A stretch of 64,000 nucleotides of DNA, from NCBI GenBank assembly GCA_026120035.1, contig JALRME010000009.1, positions 186,001-250,000 of the forward strand, written 5' to 3'. Position numbers and translations under genes: made by a program. This document shows positions 59,835 through 64,000 of this stretch, piece after piece. The stretch comes from Coleophoma eucalyptorum (taxonomy: Eukaryota > Ascomycota > Leotiomycetes > Helotiales > Dermateaceae). The notes under the pieces were generated by a model that saw only the letters and a program-made list of their open reading frames with translations, was not told the origin of the DNA and made no database searches. Each line of letters starts with the position of its first letter. Positions within the stretch are counted from its first letter, which is position 1.

Positions 59835-60906
59835 ATGATTCCGAGAACCACTCATACTTATGCAAAAAGCCAGTCTGGCGACCTTAAATTAGATGTATTT
59901 CATATCCCACGAAAGCCCGGCTTTGAAGAGGAAAGACCTGCGATTCTATATTTTCATGGTGGTGGTCTGGTTTTTGCAAATAGAGAACTAGTCCCAAGGC
60001 ATATCATGCAGTTGTGCTTAAGGAGAAACTGGCCTGTCGTCTCTGCTGATTATGACTTGTTACCACAAGCGAAAGGAACAAGCCTAGCTGATAATGCTAG
60101 GGACTCGTATACTTTTGTGAGGGAGAACCTGAGGAAAATCCTGGGGGAGGAAGATGGGGTCTGGGAGAACATTATTGTGGCTGGTTCTAGTGCTGGTTTG
60201 TTTCTGCCTCACAATTGAAGATTGAGTGCTGAGTTGCAAACAGGTGGCTATTTGGTGAACCTTGCGGGGCATAACGCTAAGCCATCTCCATTGGCACTCT
60301 TGACCTACTATGGACCAGGTACAGTAACAGATCCCTTTTACAGCAACAATACTCTTATCCACACCTCAACGCCCATACCATATTCCCACATCTCTCACTT
60401 CTTGGCCGAGGAGATGACATCCGGATTCACGCCACGGTCGATAGCATTCAACCCTGCTTCCCTCTTGATGAGCGGGGAAATCAATCCCAGTTATGTGTGG
60501 CCAGAGCCAGGGGACGTTGACTGGGACCGATCTAGATCTAAATTATACAGCTACTTCGTGCAGGAAAATATGCTGCCAGATATGTTGAAGGATGTAGACC
60601 AACCATTGACCTCAGAGAGCTGGAAATCATTTCCTGACACTATTATGATACATGGCACGATTGATGAATTGGTTCCGTATTCATGCTCAAGGAACTTGGT
60701 TGATGCAATTGGTAATCTTCTGTCACATGAGATCAAGATAGAACTCTGACTATTAAGTAGGCCCCGAAAAGGCTCAGCTATTCACCATTGAGGGTGTCGG
60801 CCATGCCTTTGATTCTGGTCGACTTCTAGGAAATCCGGATTTAGCAATAGCCGAAGAAGCATGGCGAGCGTTAGATATGGTTGTTGAGAAGAAGCTAAAG
60901 GTGTGA
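59835..60906 (+). CDS. Alpha/beta hydrolase, HSL-type esterase
   Basis: Three exons, 59835-60195, 60244-60711 and 60758-60906, encode 325 residues. Oxyanion hole YFHGGGLVFANR at about 39-50. Nucleophile elbow GSSAGG at about 117-122, joined by splicing of a 48-base intron with a GTTTGT donor. Triad Asp in GTIDELVP and His in GVGHAFD, the latter in the short last exon. No signal peptide is present, so an intracellular esterase, lactonase or amidase-like hydrolase is expected. It differs from the esterase at 1500-2384, which has HGSG and no introns. It lies 468 bases after the epoxide hydrolase in the same direction. Confidence 0.9.
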
Positions 60907-61205
60907 CTTGGGATGCTACATATAACTGACTTTGAAAACTTGAAAATGGGCATGTTTCGCTGTACTTGGAACATAAAGCATGCTCTTCAACCTCCAGGGT
61001 TGTAAAAGTTACTTGCTGCAACGCCTACTGTTAAGGCAAATAACAATACTCAGCCGAAGATCCAGTATAGAGCAACATAACTGAAGCAATCGTGCCATAT
61101 ATTCTCTATATCAGAAAAAGCAATCTTTTACTCGGGCTTCTTTCCATACACAACATCACTAGAATTGACATTCAGCACGAGCGAGAAATTCTGAAAGAGA
61201 AAAAC
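60907..61205. other. Convergent spacer
   Basis: 299 bases between the convergent esterase and methyltransferase genes. Nothing was recognised. Confidence 0.5.
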
Positions 61206-62780
61206 CTACATTGGTGCGTAGGTGTGAAGCTTATGGTCGCGCACCTCTTTCTGAACCTCGGTAACAAATACCTCAGTATCTTCCTTGGTCCATCCTAGAA
61301 CACGGGTAAAGATGGCAAGACTAAACCCCAGTATTCCGCCATACATGTTTTCATGTGCCCACATACCCAATTCCTTTGCTTTTTTGTCTTTTGGCCATCG
61401 GTTCAAAGGCCATTTGTACTTGAGCTCAACAACATCTGTGAATCCAGCTTCTTCAAGCTGAGCTTTGTACATCACTGCACTGTCAACTGGTCTACCCATG
61501 GCGGCACAGCCGTCCAGCATGAGTTGACACCATTTTGTCAGAGCGGAGTCTTTGGGTAAAGAGCCATCATCAGCTATGAAAGGATATATGCAGTCCGCAA
61601 GTTCGATGTATCCTCCTGGGCTCAGATTTCTGGTACATATTAACACATACCACCAAGAATAAACCAAAGGCATGACTGCTGAGCCTAGATAAGGATTGTA
61701 CTGACTCGAATGCTTGATTGAAATATTTGGGCCAGTCAGAAAATGCACCGGTCATCATACGGGTGTAGATGAAGTCAAATTTATTGTTGAAGTTCCATGG
61801 CTCCTCTAAGTCATCGAGTTGAAACATCAGGTTTGGTGGCAAGCTTATGAGAGAATCAATAACTGAATTTATGTGAACCTGTGTAGTCTTACAATGATGG
61901 CTGCCTGTATTCGAATACCATATTAGCACATGGTTATGCCAAAAGAGATCAGCTACACCTACGTAGGGCTTAAATCAATTCCAAGGACCTATGCTGTATA
62001 TAAGCTGTGTGCTCATTCCTATAGAACTTAAATATACCTCGCATTCAGGATGTTCATCAGCTGCTCTAAGTTAGTCACAACTTCCCACAGTTTATAGTGG
62101 TAAGAAACTTACCAAAGTCTATTGCCCAAATACCCGTTCCGGTACCCTTTCCAACAAGTTAGTTTTGATGGTAATATATCTGATATCATGCTTACAGCAT
62201 CTAAAACACGATGAAGCTTATGTTCCTTGCCGGCAGGGCACAGATGCAACTTATTGTTGAAAGTCAAGCCAAACAAGTGGTGTTGAAGGTCTATTGTCCT
62301 TAGCTGCAACTTCTGTCTATTGATTTTAAGCTTGCACTTACCAAGACGATCTTTCTCAAACTAAAAAGAGCGAAAGGTTGTTAGTCAAAAATAACTATTA
62401 AATAACAACCTTTCTCGTACCTCATCATTCGGCAGAAGGTAATCCTCTTAAACATGTCAGCATCTTCCAATGGCTGCTTAGAATGGGACCCATACTCTCT
62501 TCTTTGAATTTATGGTAAGTTCTTCCATTCTCTTCTCTGTGTTTTCGAATGCTTTCTGCAATGCTCGTAGTTGAAGTTGCAATACTCGACTACCTGAAAG
62601 TCAGACTAATTTCAGTGTCACTTAGTTGCAGAGTTTACTCACGCTCCCTAGAGCGGAGTCCGCATCAATCCAGTCATCTGCCTATTCCCATGTTAAATCA
62701 CTGCAAGTCATATAATAAAAGGTAGTGTAACGCACTTCTGCCACTAATGGAGTGTCTGCTAGTATCGGGTTATCCGCCAT
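61206..62780 (-). CDS. LaeA-like SAM-dependent methyltransferase
   Basis: Twelve exons, 62780-62736, 62681-62643, 62589-62496, 62446-62421, 62360-62342, 62290-62196, 62146-62113, 62063-62038, 61988-61963, 61904-61893, 61843-61706 and 61629-61206, encode 325 residues. Once spliced the order is standard: RKHREENGRTYHKFKEEKDY, LLPNDEFEKDRLDLQHHLF, the SAM motif RVLDAGTGTGIWAIDFA at about 103-119, GIDLSPTQPS, then LDDLEEPWNF and NLSPGGYIELAD. This is the LaeA/Velvet-associated or TAM-type family. Members either regulate secondary metabolism in the nucleus or methylate small molecules (for example carboxylates). Exon 10 is only 12 bases. Eleven introns in 978 coding bases is extreme compared with its neighbours. 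A direct role in the adjacent pathway is possible but unproved. Confidence 0.9.
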
Positions 62781-64000
62781 CCTTTCAAAAAGATTTAGTT
62801 CAGGATCGGGTTTGCTTAGAATCCGACGAAGATTTAGGAAGAAGCTACAGAATATTGGCAGAAACTCTTGATTTTTAACACTGCTGGCAGCTTCTTCCTC
62901 AGAAACCCAAAGTCATGACCACAGACGGATTCGCTCTCGTACCTAAACGTCTGCTGCAAGCCAGTAAATTAGGAAGGTGTACGCACTGCTCAGTTCTTGG
63001 TATGGACTCAACTCCGTGAGCTTGTGCCACTTCCAGCGGCGCCGAAAGAACATACATAAGGTTGGACACCAATTGGCTGTTAATTCGCAAATTAACATGC
63101 CGAGGAGACGAAAGCATGTCTGAATGGTCTATAATTGCAGGGAGAATAGGATAACAGTGTGCAGAGTGGCCTGTTATCCCTCGCTTATTACAATTGCTAC
63201 TGGGAAGAGACAGGACCTGGTGGTCTTATCTTGCTTGAAGAGTGCGGTGGATGCATAAAACGTTCTAGGGTCGGAATCAACCTAGTTTATGTTAGTCAAT
63301 TCATTTTTCCAGAACTCCATTTGCTCCTACCAAAGAAGCGAATTGCATGTTGTTTTTGTGAGTGGTGGCTGCAAGACTTAATTTTAACCATTGTTTCTTC
63401 ATCATAAGAATTAAAAATTCAATCCTATAATCGAAAGTTCATTATCCCATACTCTTTCTTTCCCAAGAGAAGGAAGTATGGATGGCCTCACCTGATATCA
63501 ATCACACCCTCACATAATCACAAATCAAACATCCAAAGTATCCTAGTGGCAATGTGTGGAATCAATTGATAAGTCGAATACTAACTAGTGCATGACACAC
63601 GTCCAACATAGCTGCTAGGCGGGCAATCATGACAAAACTACATAAACTTCAATTAATTGAGGTGAGGTCAGATGAAGACGTCAAAGCACCAACTTTTCCT
63701 GAAATAATAATTACTTTCTACGATGTAGCATGCCAGCAAAGCTCCTTCGGTATCTTTGGGGACATGAGAATAATCCATTGATGGCCAGAAGGGGATGGAA
63801 ACGCTGCACTGTCGCCCCTCGAATGGATTTCCCCTTCCGTCAACTGACAGTCATGTTTGTTGGTTGTTTACAGTTACCTCGGTAGCTCACACGGGTTTAA
63901 AAATACTGGTATTTCGTTATACAAGGCAACTGGCAAAAGCCAGCAAGAATCTTCCAGTTGCATTATGATGTCTAGAATACACGTGCGGCAAAATACGACG
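62781..64000. other. Right-edge region, no gene supported
   Basis: The first few hundred bases are upstream of the LaeA-like gene. A small frame at 63117-62899 (minus) and another at 63159-63407 (plus) have no recognisable domain. A 9-base inverted repeat lies at 63149-63179. A gene starting beyond the right edge cannot be excluded. Confidence 0.4.
63149..63179. repeat. Perfect 9-base inverted repeat with 13-base spacer
   Basis: GGATAACAG at 63149-63157 and its complement CTGTTATCC at 63171-63179 flank 13 bases. It could form a hairpin or be a dyad binding site; no adjacent gene clarifies it. Confidence 0.7.

Noticed and set aside
63159..63407. CGGCIKRSR as part of a Zn2Cys6 domain
   Set aside because: Only one C-x-x-C pair is present, with no second half of the cluster and no credible exons around it.
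1..64000. tRNA or rRNA genes
   Set aside because: I looked for T-loop-like GTTCRANNC segments with matching stems and found none convincing; a covariance-model search would be decisive.

Overview
The window is nuclear DNA of a filamentous ascomycete (Pezizomycotina). Nearly every gene carries short GT-AG introns of about 45-105 nt with CTAAC/CTGAC-like branch sites. The gene set is typical of these fungi: an asco-laccase ending in DSGL, a psi-factor (Ppo) oxygenase, a LaeA-like methyltransferase, a KDM5/KdmB-type demethylase and several GMC oxidoreductases. A Leotiomycete is possible but cannot be shown from this sequence. Exon structures below were read by hand from splice signals and frame continuity. 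Every multi-exon model given as complete closes to an open frame.

Left part (1-20 kb). An MFS sugar transporter is cut by the left edge and carries an in-frame TGA. It is followed by an HSL-type esterase, a secreted six-hairpin glycosidase, and a head-to-head pair made of a GMC oxidoreductase with a C-terminal SKL peroxisomal signal and an aldehyde dehydrogenase. Then come a membrane acyltransferase-3 protein, a secreted laccase and a mitochondrial acyl-CoA thioesterase. This stretch looks accessory (carbohydrate, lipid and aromatic metabolism).

Middle (20-50 kb). A tyrosine-phosphatase-family protein, an amino-acid permease with a long pyrimidine-rich 5' region, a GNAT acetyltransferase, the 1100-residue Ppo oxygenase, a glutathione transferase, a 2-hydroxyacid dehydrogenase with a GC-AG intron, an enoyl-reductase-like MDR protein, the large KDM5 demethylase divergent from the SLX1 nuclease subunit, and a secreted type-B carboxylesterase.

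Right part (50.7-62.8 kb). A compact run of metabolic genes: NCS1 permease, a second GMC oxidoreductase (C-terminal PRL) head-to-head with a second aldehyde dehydrogenase, a microsomal-type epoxide hydrolase, an HSL-type esterase and a LaeA-like methyltransferase. No PKS, NRPS or terpene backbone enzyme is present. The genes could form a small catabolic or tailoring pathway (ester cleavage, epoxide opening, alcohol to aldehyde to acid, with uptake). The most unusual feature of the window is that the divergent GMC/ALDH module occurs twice, about 46 kb apart, with related peroxisome-tagged GMC proteins that share an intron position but with ALDHs from different subfamilies. No rRNA, tRNA, CRISPR or intact transposon was recognised.
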